From positions 1-50,574 of the forward strand of contig CASEJD010000056.1 in NCBI GenBank assembly GCA_949288145.1: DNA of 50,574 nucleotides. Direction: 5' to 3'. Below the pieces are notes generated by a model. The model ran no database searches. It was given only the letters and a program-made list of their open reading frames with translations, and was not told the origin of the DNA. Position numbers and translations under genes: made by a program. Positions 8,607 to 16,882 of this stretch are shown here, piece by piece (position 1 is the first letter of the stretch; the number at the start of each line of letters is the position of its first letter). Origin of the DNA: an uncultured Coriobacteriia bacterium. GTDB lineage: Bacteria > Actinomycetota > Coriobacteriia > Coriobacteriales > Eggerthellaceae.

Positions 8607-9995
8607 TTAATCCAAAGTCGATTCAAGCCCTTTCTTGAACTGCTCGTAGCTATCGGAGATATGCCTTTCGAGGACGGGAGCGCTTTGATCGCCAGATTCG
8701 ATAAAGCTGTTTCGCGCCGCGGAGAGGTGTTTTCGGACGTTCGACTCGAAAGAGTCCTCTATCTGCAGATATGAATCGGTTAGAGGGGCTCTGAAAAACG
8801 TATACTCTTGCAAGGTCTCGATATACGCACGATAAAGCTCAGCGTATTTTTGGTCAGTAAGCCCTTCGACATACTGCGGCAAACAAGCCTCGTACGCCTC
8901 TTGGACAACGGGCATATAGCCGGCGCTTACGGCAAATTGGGTGTTTCGTTCTGGCTCAATGAGCCATTTCAGAAAGCGGATGGCCGCCTGCTCTTTCTCG
9001 GGCGTGGATTTGACCATGCATATCCCCGCACCTCGCTGCATCACCATTTTCTCTCCGTCAGCGAATGTCGGGCAGGGCATGATCTCGAACTCAATGGTTT
9101 CGGTGCTGTTGTCATCACGAATGACCTCGTTGGTATAGTACAGAACGCTCGCGGAAGAACCGACGCTGGCCAGCACCTCTCCTGTTCTCAGAGGGTCGGT
9201 CGCGTATCCTCCTCCCAGCCATAGCCCCCCGTCGATCGCCGCACGCGCGTAAGGTTGCCAGACGTACGCGAACGTCGGACTCAACGAAATGTCTTCGCCG
9301 TCAAAGAACGGTGCGTTCAACGACTCAACGCCCACTTGAAAATAATTGAAGTGGTAGTCGTGGGCAAAAAACGCCTTCCCATCGTTTTCGATTTCAGGCG
9401 TGAGTCCGTCGGTCCATTCTTCGTAAATGCAGCAGGCTTCAAAAAGCCCTTCCCAGGTTCTCAAGCTGTCCATAGTAACGCCCGTAGCTGCCGAGAATCG
9501 ATTGAAGCCTGTCTTGTTGACGAAAAAAAGCTCGGTTGATTTAGCGAAAGGCAAACACACAAGACGTCCGCCCACCTCACCTTCTTCGAGAAAGGCGGGC
9601 ACGAAGGCATCGAGCTCGTCCTCCTGGAAATAGTCGCGATAATCGACAAGGATATTCTGGTCGGGCAGCGATAGAACAGTTTTCGGGTAAGAAACGAAAA
9701 GGTCGGGCAACTCTGGAGCCCCGGGATCGCCCGAAGCGGCAGCGACGATGCCGTTGTGGATGTTCTTGTTATCCGACACCATGGCGACCTCCACCCGTAT
9801 GCCCTCTTCAACCCCAACCGTGTTGTTGAACGCTTCGATGAGGTCATTGAGAGGCGAGTCCGTCTGCCCTCCGTAGACGTGCCAAATGGTGATGGTGGTC
9901 GGCTGATCGCTTTGATGACGAGAGGCACATCCGGTCGCGAACGACAGCCCGCAGACAAGCGTCAATGCGAGCGCAATCTCGAAAATCTTTTTCAT
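8607..9995 (-). CDS. Orphan extracellular solute-binding lipoprotein (ABC family 1)
   Basis: This 462-residue secreted lipoprotein has lipobox FATGC (Cys23). The mature part starts with TTITIWHVYGGQ, the typical first strand of family-1 (sugar-type) binding proteins. Conserved features include PDLFVSYP, LPFAKSTELFFVNK and late AAIRFLKWLIEPERNTQFAVSAGYMPV. The ATG at 9995 is preferred over an upstream GTG/ATG because gagggg lies just before it. No permease or ATPase gene is present within the surrounding 7 kb. The next gene on the strand is a membrane LuxR sensor, so the protein may present its ligand to that sensor rather than feed transport. This is inference from gene order. The ligand is unknown. 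Confidence 0.87.
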   Translation of the reverse strand: MKKIFEIALALTLVCGLSFATGCASRHQSDQPTTITIWHVYGGQTDSPLNDLIEAFNNTVGVEEGIRVEVAMVSDNKNIHNGIVAAASGDPGAPELPDLFVSYPKTVLSLPDQNILVDYRDYFQEDELDAFVPAFLEEGEVGGRLVCLPFAKSTELFFVNKTGFNRFSAATGVTMDSLRTWEGLFEACCIYEEWTDGLTPEIENDGKAFFAHDYHFNYFQVGVESLNAPFFDGEDISLSPTFAYVWQPYARAAIDGGLWLGGGYATDPLRTGEVLASVGSSASVLYYTNEVIRDDNSTETIEFEIMPCPTFADGEKMVMQRGAGICMVKSTPEKEQAAIRFLKWLIEPERNTQFAVSAGYMPVVQEAYEACLPQYVEGLTDQKYAELYRAYIETLQEYTFFRAPLTDSYLQIEDSFESNVRKHLSAARNSFIESGDQSAPVLERHISDSYEQFKKGLESTLD

Positions 9996-10160
9996 GAGCG
10001 CACCCCTCGTCCATGTCGTCGGACACATCGATGAAGGAATCGTCCTGCCCTTCTGGCAAGCATCTTAGCAAAGCGCCGTCCGCACATTCTTTCGCATAGG
10101 CGAAAGGAAATCGACCATCTTGTTCAATTCGCACGAACCAAGCGTTTGAGCCGGGATTAC

Positions 10161-10193
10161 TTTCGAAATAGTGGCCTCTACTCAATTTGAGTA
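10161..10193. promoter_or_regulatory. Candidate operator: tttcgaaa plus 15-bp palindrome
   Basis: tttcgaaa (10161-10168) is followed 10 bases later by the perfect palindrome tactcaatttgagta (10179-10193). It lies in the divergent gap between the solute-binding lipoprotein (start 9995) and the two-domain lipoprotein (start 10320). Length and symmetry are of the kind bound by dimeric LuxR-type helix-turn-helix domains. A related copy is at 6841-6877. Confidence 0.5.
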
Positions 10194-10319
10194 TTTTCCG
10201 TTCGACCCCTCTAAGATACCTAACGGAGTAATGGAACCGTACGTTTCCAACGCGTATAGATGGTGGCATGAAGCAGTCGCTTCATGAATCGAGTATTCGA
10301 GCAAAGGAGGGCGAAAGCC

Positions 10320-11153
10320 ATGAAGAAAATGCTATCGATCACGATGCTGGCTCTTGCGGTTGCTTTGAGTCTTGCATTCGCAGGATGCAGCAGCGCGCCG
10401 AAGGATTACTCGGCGAATTTCCAGGGCAACTGGAAAATGACGAGCATGGTGGGCGCGTCCGAAGAAGACATGGCTTTTATTGAGGCCCTTGGCATGAGCG
10501 TCATACTCGACCTCAAGGAAGACAAGTCGGCTTCGTTGAACATGATGGGCGAAGAAATGACCGGCAGCTGGGAGGCTGTAAGCGAAACCGAATGCACCGT
10601 GACTTTCGAAGGCGATTCCGCCACAGGGAAACTGAACGGCGAGGAGCTCTCGCTTGCTGTCGAGGGCGAAGAGATGGTCTTCAAGAAAGTAAGCGAGGAT
10701 GAAGCAGCGGCGATCAAGGAGAATGCAGCCAGCATGGAGGACGCTTTGGGAGTCGACAGCGAAGACTCCGCTTCCGATGACAGTGGGGTGACCTACGATG
10801 CCTCCTTCATCCCCGTCACCGTTGCAGACGATGATCAGTGGACAATCAATGTCGTGGCTAAGAAAACCGACGAGTGGGGCGACGCGGGCTATGCTCTTGA
10901 CATTACCAACAAGTTGGACATCCCGATCTACGTGACAGTCCCCTTCGACAAGTGCACCGTCAACGGCAAAATGGTTGATTTCTGGGGAGGCAAGCTCGTG
11001 CTTCCAGGCAAGTCGGCGGAGGACGTGTTCTTTTACGCCAGCGCTGACGACGTCCCGAGCATCAGCGAAATGACGAACGTTGAGATGGCCATCGAGGTCT
11101 GGAACAATGACACCTATGAAACCCTGGGGTCCTATAACGTAGCGCTGAACTAG
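10320..11153 (+). CDS. Two-domain predicted lipoprotein, function unknown
   Basis: This 277-residue protein has lipobox AFAGC (Cys23). The mature part has two beta-rich halves. Residues about 30-130 resemble lipocalin-like small domains (FQGNWKMTSMVG ... GSWEAVSE ... ECTVTFEG). Residues about 165-277 resemble DUF5067/immunoglobulin-like lipoprotein domains (WTINVVAKKTDEWGD ... YALDITNKLDIPIYV), joined by an acidic serine-rich linker. The ATG at 10320 has aaaggagg nine bases upstream; an earlier in-frame ATG at 10284 lacks one. It is divergent from the solute-binding gene across the palindromic site. A role in sensing or binding outside the cell is only inference. Confidence 0.78.
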   Translation: MKKMLSITMLALAVALSLAFAGCSSAPKDYSANFQGNWKMTSMVGASEEDMAFIEALGMSVILDLKEDKSASLNMMGEEMTGSWEAVSETECTVTFEGDSATGKLNGEELSLAVEGEEMVFKKVSEDEAAAIKENAASMEDALGVDSEDSASDDSGVTYDASFIPVTVADDDQWTINVVAKKTDEWGDAGYALDITNKLDIPIYVTVPFDKCTVNGKMVDFWGGKLVLPGKSAEDVFFYASADDVPSISEMTNVEMAIEVWNNDTYETLGSYNVALN

Positions 11154-11237
11154 TCTCAAACACTGCCATCCTTCTTTTTTGGCGATACGCGGCGCCATGG
11201 GATGGGTTTAACTCTTCGCAATTTGCCCCAAGGCAAA

Positions 11238-11274
11238 CAAGTGGGCCCGGATGATACCGGGCCCACTTGTTTTC
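11238..11274 (+). terminator. Terminator after lipoprotein gene
   Basis: A 13-bp perfect stem, caagtgggcccgg / ccgggcccacttg, with loop atgata, is followed by ttttctt. It is a strong intrinsic terminator 84 bases after the lipoprotein stop. Confidence 0.9.
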
Positions 11275-11428
11275 TTCACACGTGCGCCCTGGACTCCTTG
11301 CGGAACTTCGGTATGAGAGCGAATGAAAACAGAAACGCACCCCCCTTACCAGAGAACAAGGCAATTTTGCCGGGTCGACTTTTCGGAGCTTGCAGTCCAC
11401 TGGCACCGGCAAAACGACCCCGTCCCTC

Positions 11429-11560
11429 CTCATAACCCGAATGTCGTAGGTTCAAATCCTGCCCCCGCGACCATGAAACCGCAGGTCGGAAGCGAATTCG
11501 CTTCCGACCTTTTTCGTGTTTCGTCACCTTTGGGGTATCAGGTGGTCCCAAAGTGGTCCC
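11429..11560 (+). repeat. Right copy: tRNA-fMet 3' fragment (putative att)
   Basis: 11429-11473 is the 3' part of tRNA-fMet (from inside the anticodon stem-loop through CCA) without its 5' half, so it cannot be a functional tRNA. It is followed by a 26-base perfect palindromic terminator (11484-11509, stem identical to the real one) and the 22-base block at 11539-11560. A 9-bp inverted repeat (ttttgccgg, 11365-11373 / ccggcaaaa, 11406-11414) lies just upstream. It marks the right edge of the island starting at the intact tRNA. Confidence 0.78.
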
Positions 11561-11702
11561 GGACACTTCTTCGTCTTCCTACTCAAAGCTCTTTCGCTCG
11601 CCTTACTGTCGCCGCCCCCTCCTTAAAACATCGAAGGAATCGACCTCGTCTACACGCCAACACTCACCTTGGGCGAAAGATGGAGCGCTTATTTTACGCA
11701 AC

Positions 11703-11730
11703 GAGGCCGTCGGCATATGCCGACGGCCTC
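11703..11730. terminator. 28-base perfect palindrome (possible terminator)
   Basis: gaggccgtcggc / gccgacggcctc flank the 4-base centre atat. It lies 90 bases beyond the stop of the TorD-like gene on the minus strand and may end that operon, although no T tract follows on either strand. It could instead be a protein-binding palindrome. The rest of the gap 11154-11819 holds only the repeats and terminators listed. Confidence 0.5.
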
Positions 11731-11819
11731 TCCTGGAAACTTGGAGCTCCATGCCATTCGGAGGGAGGGGGTGCAGGCGGCATGATAGCTCCACGAATAA
11801 TCGGGGCGAAGCCTGCCAA

Positions 11820-12509
11820 TCACGCTTGGAGCGCATCCTCCAACGCGCGGAATGAGTCTTTCTCGTCCGCCAAGAATGCCTTCGTGATTTTCAACCAACC
11901 TCGATAGAAACGCGTGACCACCAGTTTATTCGCTATGGCCTTGAAGCGCGGGAACCACGATGCGATATGGCGCTCGAAGAACGCCCTCTGCTCGTCAAGC
12001 GTCCGCGACGCTTCCTCCCAACGACCATCCTCAACACACGTTGCGATTCTTTCGCACAAGCATGCCATGAACTCGAACAGGAAGGAGAGATGGTCGTCCG
12101 GAAGATCGAGCCCTTCGCGGACTTTGACGCACGATTCCCGGAACGCCCGGTAGACCTCACCGCTGGCTTCGCCCATCACCAAACCGCCGTCCGAACGGTA
12201 CAGCGATTCAATCGGCTGCGCCGCACGCCCCTCATACGTCTGGATCCCGTAGAACACAGACGTGAAATCGGATGCAAGTTCCTGGCGCGTCCCCGTGTTC
12301 ATCCGACGCAGGTAGCGGTACACGTCGTTGTAGCCATCCGCGAACGGCGAAGCGTCACCCACCGCCAACGCAGCAAGGTCAGCCTGCGCCAAAGCGTCAA
12401 TCTGCTCCTGCGACAACGGTTTGAAGTACACCTGCGCCAGCAGACGATACATTTCGGCTCGGTCTCGAACAGACGCGACCATTTCGGCCTTCTTCGTTTC
12501 GCGTGGCAT
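11820..12509 (-). CDS. TorD/DmsD-family molybdoenzyme chaperone
   Basis: This 229-residue all-helical cytosolic chaperone binds the Tat signal of a partner molybdoenzyme and holds export until the cofactor is inserted. The family signature LPDDHLSFLFEFMACL (TorD's E/LPPDH...ELEF region) lies in the middle, and a C-terminal W-x-x-x-F segment follows. The ATG at 12509 is chosen because aaggaagg precedes it; an upstream ATG at 12530 overlaps that signal. It is the last gene of the molybdopterin oxidoreductase operon, 37 bases after the anchor gene, so its client is almost certainly the catalytic subunit at 13984-16854. Confidence 0.85.
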   Translation of the reverse strand: MPRETKKAEMVASVRDRAEMYRLLAQVYFKPLSQEQIDALAQADLAALAVGDASPFADGYNDVYRYLRRMNTGTRQELASDFTSVFYGIQTYEGRAAQPIESLYRSDGGLVMGEASGEVYRAFRESCVKVREGLDLPDDHLSFLFEFMACLCERIATCVEDGRWEEASRTLDEQRAFFERHIASWFPRFKAIANKLVVTRFYRGWLKITKAFLADEKDSFRALEDALQA

Positions 12510-12546
12510 AAAGCGACTCCTTCCTTGCATTCGAAACGCGTCGACG

Positions 12547-13395
12547 CTAGTAGTTCAGCATGACGCTCGGAACGGTGTGGCTGAACAGGTCGATATAGCC
12601 CGTCGCACACAGCCACATGAGCGCCCTCAGGGCGATACCGCCAACAGCGGCGCACGCAAGCCCCGCAGAGCTCAGAGCAAGCGGGCTGGCCTTCGCCGCG
12701 CCGGTCATTCCCACAACCGCAATGATCAGGGTCGCCACGATGCCGACAGCAACGATGCCTCCCCAGAAAACGAGCGCCTGGGCAGATGCTGCGGCAAATC
12801 CCACGTGCATCACGTAGGCGACCATGCCAACGACGGCAATGGCAACCGCCACCAGCGAAGCGACCGCGCTCCTGCCGCCAAGCTCCGTACCGTCGCCTTT
12901 GATGGCGCCCAAGACGCCGAACAAGAACGCGCCGCACGCAAGGGACGTGCCGAGGTAAGCGAACGGCAGAGTCTCGGTATTCCACGTCGGCTGCGCCTCG
13001 ATGACGTAACCGTGCCCGCAGAAGAAGCCCAGCATAAGGCCGAACACGATGCCCGCTACCGCGAGGGCCTTCGCGGCCACATCAGAACTCGAGCGCTTGC
13101 GGACCGCCAGGTACGCGGCCATCACGATAAAGCATGCGCCAAGCAGCATGAGCTCGATGGAAATGCCAGAGAACGACAGCAGGTTGGTCACTGCGCTGAT
13201 CGCGTGCAGCGGCGACGCCAAGTGCAGCACCGAGAAGCATCCGCCGATCACGATCAAGGCCAGGGAGCACACAGCCCCCGCATCGCGCACCTTCGCAGAG
13301 CCACCCAAGAACTCAGACAGGCCAACAAACGCGAACAGCGACCCGCCCGTCCCGGCAGTCAGGGAAAACAGGACCAGAGGCCATTGAATCTCCAT
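12547..13395 (-). CDS. DmsC-like membrane anchor subunit
   Basis: This 282-residue protein has about eight predicted membrane helices and matches the DmsC/NrfD-like anchors that oxidise menaquinol and pass electrons to the Fe-S subunit. The N-terminus MEIQWPLVLFSLTAGTGG and the HLASPLHA segment after the second helix are typical of DmsC proteins. Its ATG follows the Fe-S gene's TAA with no gap, using an aaggag inside that gene, so translation is coupled. It would anchor the exported oxidoreductase on the outer face of the membrane. Confidence 0.85.
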   Translation of the reverse strand: MEIQWPLVLFSLTAGTGGSLFAFVGLSEFLGGSAKVRDAGAVCSLALIVIGGCFSVLHLASPLHAISAVTNLLSFSGISIELMLLGACFIVMAAYLAVRKRSSSDVAAKALAVAGIVFGLMLGFFCGHGYVIEAQPTWNTETLPFAYLGTSLACGAFLFGVLGAIKGDGTELGGRSAVASLVAVAIAVVGMVAYVMHVGFAAASAQALVFWGGIVAVGIVATLIIAVVGMTGAAKASPLALSSAGLACAAVGGIALRALMWLCATGYIDLFSHTVPSVMLNY

Positions 13396-13983
13396 TTACA
13401 CCAGCTCCTTCCAGCTTGCCACGTTGGGGGACAGAATGTAGCGGGTTAGCGGTTGCGAATTGCCCGGATCGGGGAGAGCGTGGATGGCTTCCGGAGGATA
13501 CTTCGCCATCTCCTTGCACACGTCGCTTTCCGGGTCGTCGTAGTCGCCGAAGAAGCGGGCTCCGCAGTTGCAGTTGTGCACGCACGCAGGCACACCGTCC
13601 CCGTTTGCCGTGATCTGGGAGCAAAGCGTGCATTTCTCGACGCACCCCTGCTCTTCGTCGAACTCGCGCACACCGTAGGGACACGCGTACATGCAATACC
13701 GGCAGCCAATGCACTTCTCCTTGTCGATGAGCACGAAACCCGTCTTCTCGTCGCGGTACGACGCGCCCGTGGGGCACACAGAGACACACTGGGGATTGCG
13801 GCACTGCTGGCACTGCGAGGGTAGCCAGTACTTCTCCACGTTCGGGAACGTCCCCGTCGGCCCGATTGAGAGAACCTTGTTGTAAAAGCGCCCCAGAGGC
13901 AGCTCGTTCTCCAACTTGCAGGCGACGATGCAGCTATCGCACCCGCTGCAGCGATCAAGGTTGATGAGCAGGCCTTTCGCCAT
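13396..13983 (-). CDS. 4Fe-4S electron-transfer subunit (DmsB/NrfC-type)
   Basis: This 195-residue ferredoxin-like subunit has four cysteine clusters for [4Fe-4S] centres: CSGCDSCIVAC at the N-terminus, CQQCRNPQCVSVC, CIGCRYCMYAC and CTLC ... CVHNC. This order is characteristic of DmsB-type subunits linking anchor and catalytic subunit. It has no signal peptide of its own and is expected to be exported in complex with the Tat-bearing catalytic subunit. The ATG at 13983 follows gaggaggtgttctaa, overlapping the end of the catalytic gene (no intergenic gap). Confidence 0.92.
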   Translation of the reverse strand: MAKGLLINLDRCSGCDSCIVACKLENELPLGRFYNKVLSIGPTGTFPNVEKYWLPSQCQQCRNPQCVSVCPTGASYRDEKTGFVLIDKEKCIGCRYCMYACPYGVREFDEEQGCVEKCTLCSQITANGDGVPACVHNCNCGARFFGDYDDPESDVCKEMAKYPPEAIHALPDPGNSQPLTRYILSPNVASWKELV

Positions 13984-16854
13984 TTAGAACACCTCCTCGG
14001 TGACCGGTTCGTTTTGCAGCGTCGGCATGAAGGGCTCGAATTGCTCGCTTTCGACCCACACACGCTCGGGGCGTTCCGACTTCTCGATCTTCACCGTGAA
14101 CGCGCGATAACTGTTCGTGGCGAAGCACGGGTTCTGGAACTCGTCCGCAGACATCACGTTGTATCCGCACTCCTCAATGCCCGATGTGATGCCGTCCTGC
14201 GTCGCGTCGAAGCACTCCGGATTCCAGAATCGCTCGGTGATCAGCACGCCAGGAGCAATACCCTGGGTCAAGTACGCACGGGCGTGCGAGCTTCCGCGAC
14301 GGGACGTGATCTTCACCCAATCAAGGTGCTCGATGCCGTACTCCGCCGCCGTCTGCGGGTTGATGCGCAGCTCGGGCACGGGCATAAGCTCGCGCACGAA
14401 CGGAGCGTGGCGCATGGTGCCGTGGTGGAAGTGCGGCAGACGGCCCGTCGTGATGACGAGCGGGTACTCGGAATCGTTCAAGGGGCTCTCCGTCGGCTCC
14501 TTGAACACGCAAATCGGCGTGTAGTCTTCGCATGCTTCCTGCTCGTAGGGGTACATGTACGGGAAACCGGTGCGCGCCAGGCGCAGCATGCTCTCACTGT
14601 ACGCCTCGACCTTGCGGGAGAGCGTGGCGAAACCGCGCGGCAGGCCATCGGAAACCGCGTCCTTGTACTGGTAGTACACCATGTACTCGTCGATGGGCGT
14701 CTCAGTGTAGTGGTGGTCGATGTCCGCCAGCATCTCGTCCCACGAAGAACGGCCCATCTGCTCCGCCCAGTACTGACGCGCAGCATCGGTGCTCTCGAAG
14801 AACGGAACCTTATACGCGTCCGGATCGAAGCAGTTCTCCTCTCCCAGATGCTTTGCGGCAGACTGCGCCACCTGGTACGGAGAGACGAACGGGTTCACGG
14901 TCTCGCCCAAATGCGTCACGTGGCAGCGTGCGTAATGGCGGTTGAAGTGGGTGGCCGGGGACTCGTAGCTGTCGTACTCAAGCCATTCAGTGGTGGGCAG
15001 GAACAAATCGACCGATTGCACCGTGAACGAGGTCATGTTGGGATATTGCTGGATGACGAAGTCCTGCTGGTCGTACGCCTTCTTCCATTCCAGGGCAGGG
15101 CCCATAACCGCGTACTTGTTGCCGGACATCTCGTACATGACGCGCGGACGATACGGCTCGCCCGACGTGATTGCCAGGCGCAGCTCTTTCGGTGCGCAGG
15201 TCTGCCACTGATGGATGCCCTTGTGCTCTTTCGCGCCCAAAGTGTCGCACTTCGACTGGAAGAAGTAACGGCGCATCTCCTCGCCGTCGCGGCCCTTGGC
15301 GTTCCACTCCGCCACCGTCGCATCAAGCTGGCGATCGTTCTCTTCCTTGGTAAGACCTGCCGTCCAGCCCAGGCCATAGCGCTCGAAGCTGGTAGAGGCA
15401 GCGCCCAAGCGCGAAGTCGGGCGATCGGCCGTCAGGCTTGCCGGGCCATGGTTTTGATACGCTGAAAGCGGCGTCTCGATGCGGCCGAGCAGCGCATCGA
15501 TCATCAGCATGCCAAGCGGCGCCGTAGAAGAGCATTCCTGGTGATCGGAGAACACGCCGCCGGAGATGCCGCCCCAGTCGGCGCCGATGTACAGATCGAG
15601 CGCCTCTTTGATGCGGTCAGCCTCCAACCAGCACGTTTCGGCGGCAGCATCGAGCGTCCACGGCTCTGCTTCCTCCCAATAAATTTGGCCAGCAGTCTTC
15701 GCCTGAACGCCATTGACGTCAGCCGTCGTGAACGGGACCGGATCGACCGGGCTGCTCTCGGGCGACGTGAACGGGAACGGCTGGACGCTGTTGGTGCGCG
15801 CGTCGAAGCACACATACGCAGGCGTGTCGTAGACGCCGTTCGGGTCGGCAGCGGGATTCGTGTAGTCCGGCCAGACCTCTTCTGCGTGATACGGCAGTTT
15901 CGTGTCGGGATTCACCAAGAACGGAAGATTGGTCCAGTATTTGACGAACTCCTCGTCGTAGCCCTTCGTGTCGATGATATAGCGAATCCACGCGAGCAAC
16001 AGCGCCGTATCGGAGCCCGGACGAACCGGCAGCCACACGTCTGCCTTCACCGCGTCGGCGGTCATGTACGGATCGACGACGATCGACTTCACGCCCAGGT
16101 TCGAGCGCGCGTCAGCCAAGCCATGGCCACCGTGCGCAGCCTTCGAAGCGCTCGGCTGACTTCCCCACATGACGAACACGCGCTCGGAGTCATCACGGCG
16201 CTGACCGTCGAGTTCGGCGTTGTCCACAATGCCGACGAAGCGGTCGACGTTGTCCATGTCGACACAACAGTTGAAACCAACGCTCGTCGTGGAGACGAAA
16301 TCGCGCGGCATTGCGCATTGGCACGCACCGGAAGCAAGGGAGTTGCAGCCGCCAACGGTGTAGTCCATACCCCAGGTCTCCCATTCGATATAGGCTCCAC
16401 CGCCACCGCGAGCAGACCAGTAAGAGTACGGGCCGTATTTTTGCACGGCGGTCGCGATCTCCTGACCCGCCAGATCGACCGCCTCGTCCCACGAGATGGC
16501 TTCCCATTTGTTCTCGCCGCGCTCGCCCGCGCGCTTCATCGGATGCAGCACGTGACGCGGGCTGTAGAGCGTCTGCAGCTGTGCCAGGCACTTCAGGCAG
16601 ACACCGCCCTTGTTCAGCGGACCGTCCGGGTCGCCTTCGATCTTCACCACCCGTCCGTTCTCGGTGTACACGCGCACCGGGCAGCAGTTGGTGCAACCAT
16701 GGCACGCTGTTTTGTGCATCACGCGCTCTGCGGTCGCGGCAGACGCGGGCTCCGCGCCCTCGAGCAGCTCGACCGACCCCGCAGCAGTCACCGTTGCCGC
16801 AACCGCTGCCGCCGTCTTCATGAAGTTGCGCCTTGTCAGCGTAGTGTGGGGCAT
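13984..16854 (-). CDS. Tat-exported molybdopterin oxidoreductase, catalytic subunit
   Basis: This 956-residue DMSO-reductase-superfamily enzyme has a twin-arginine signal (TRRNFMK) followed by an alanine-rich h-region. The cysteines C51-x2-C54-x3-C58-x27-C86 bind a proximal [4Fe-4S] cluster. Molybdopterin-binding regions include FVMWGSQPSASKAAHGG and VDPYMTADAV, with the C-terminal molydopterin-dinucleotide domain (PLVITTGRLPHFHHGTMRH, INPQTAAEYGI). The substrate cannot be told; Eggerthellaceae carry many paralogues acting on S- or N-oxides or on catechols. The gene sits 28 bases after the unknown 268-residue gene. Start: ATG with gagagga. Confidence 0.93.
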   Translation of the reverse strand: MPHTTLTRRNFMKTAAAVAATVTAAGSVELLEGAEPASAATAERVMHKTACHGCTNCCPVRVYTENGRVVKIEGDPDGPLNKGGVCLKCLAQLQTLYSPRHVLHPMKRAGERGENKWEAISWDEAVDLAGQEIATAVQKYGPYSYWSARGGGGAYIEWETWGMDYTVGGCNSLASGACQCAMPRDFVSTTSVGFNCCVDMDNVDRFVGIVDNAELDGQRRDDSERVFVMWGSQPSASKAAHGGHGLADARSNLGVKSIVVDPYMTADAVKADVWLPVRPGSDTALLLAWIRYIIDTKGYDEEFVKYWTNLPFLVNPDTKLPYHAEEVWPDYTNPAADPNGVYDTPAYVCFDARTNSVQPFPFTSPESSPVDPVPFTTADVNGVQAKTAGQIYWEEAEPWTLDAAAETCWLEADRIKEALDLYIGADWGGISGGVFSDHQECSSTAPLGMLMIDALLGRIETPLSAYQNHGPASLTADRPTSRLGAASTSFERYGLGWTAGLTKEENDRQLDATVAEWNAKGRDGEEMRRYFFQSKCDTLGAKEHKGIHQWQTCAPKELRLAITSGEPYRPRVMYEMSGNKYAVMGPALEWKKAYDQQDFVIQQYPNMTSFTVQSVDLFLPTTEWLEYDSYESPATHFNRHYARCHVTHLGETVNPFVSPYQVAQSAAKHLGEENCFDPDAYKVPFFESTDAARQYWAEQMGRSSWDEMLADIDHHYTETPIDEYMVYYQYKDAVSDGLPRGFATLSRKVEAYSESMLRLARTGFPYMYPYEQEACEDYTPICVFKEPTESPLNDSEYPLVITTGRLPHFHHGTMRHAPFVRELMPVPELRINPQTAAEYGIEHLDWVKITSRRGSSHARAYLTQGIAPGVLITERFWNPECFDATQDGITSGIEECGYNVMSADEFQNPCFATNSYRAFTVKIEKSERPERVWVESEQFEPFMPTLQNEPVTEEVF

Positions 16855-16882
16855 TGATTCTCCTCTCTGTCTTTAACTCGAA

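Noticed and set aside
11276-11566. Minus-strand open frame reading RGQDLNLRHSGYE
   Set aside because: Antisense of the duplicated tRNA fragment, the same artefact as at 3706-4168.
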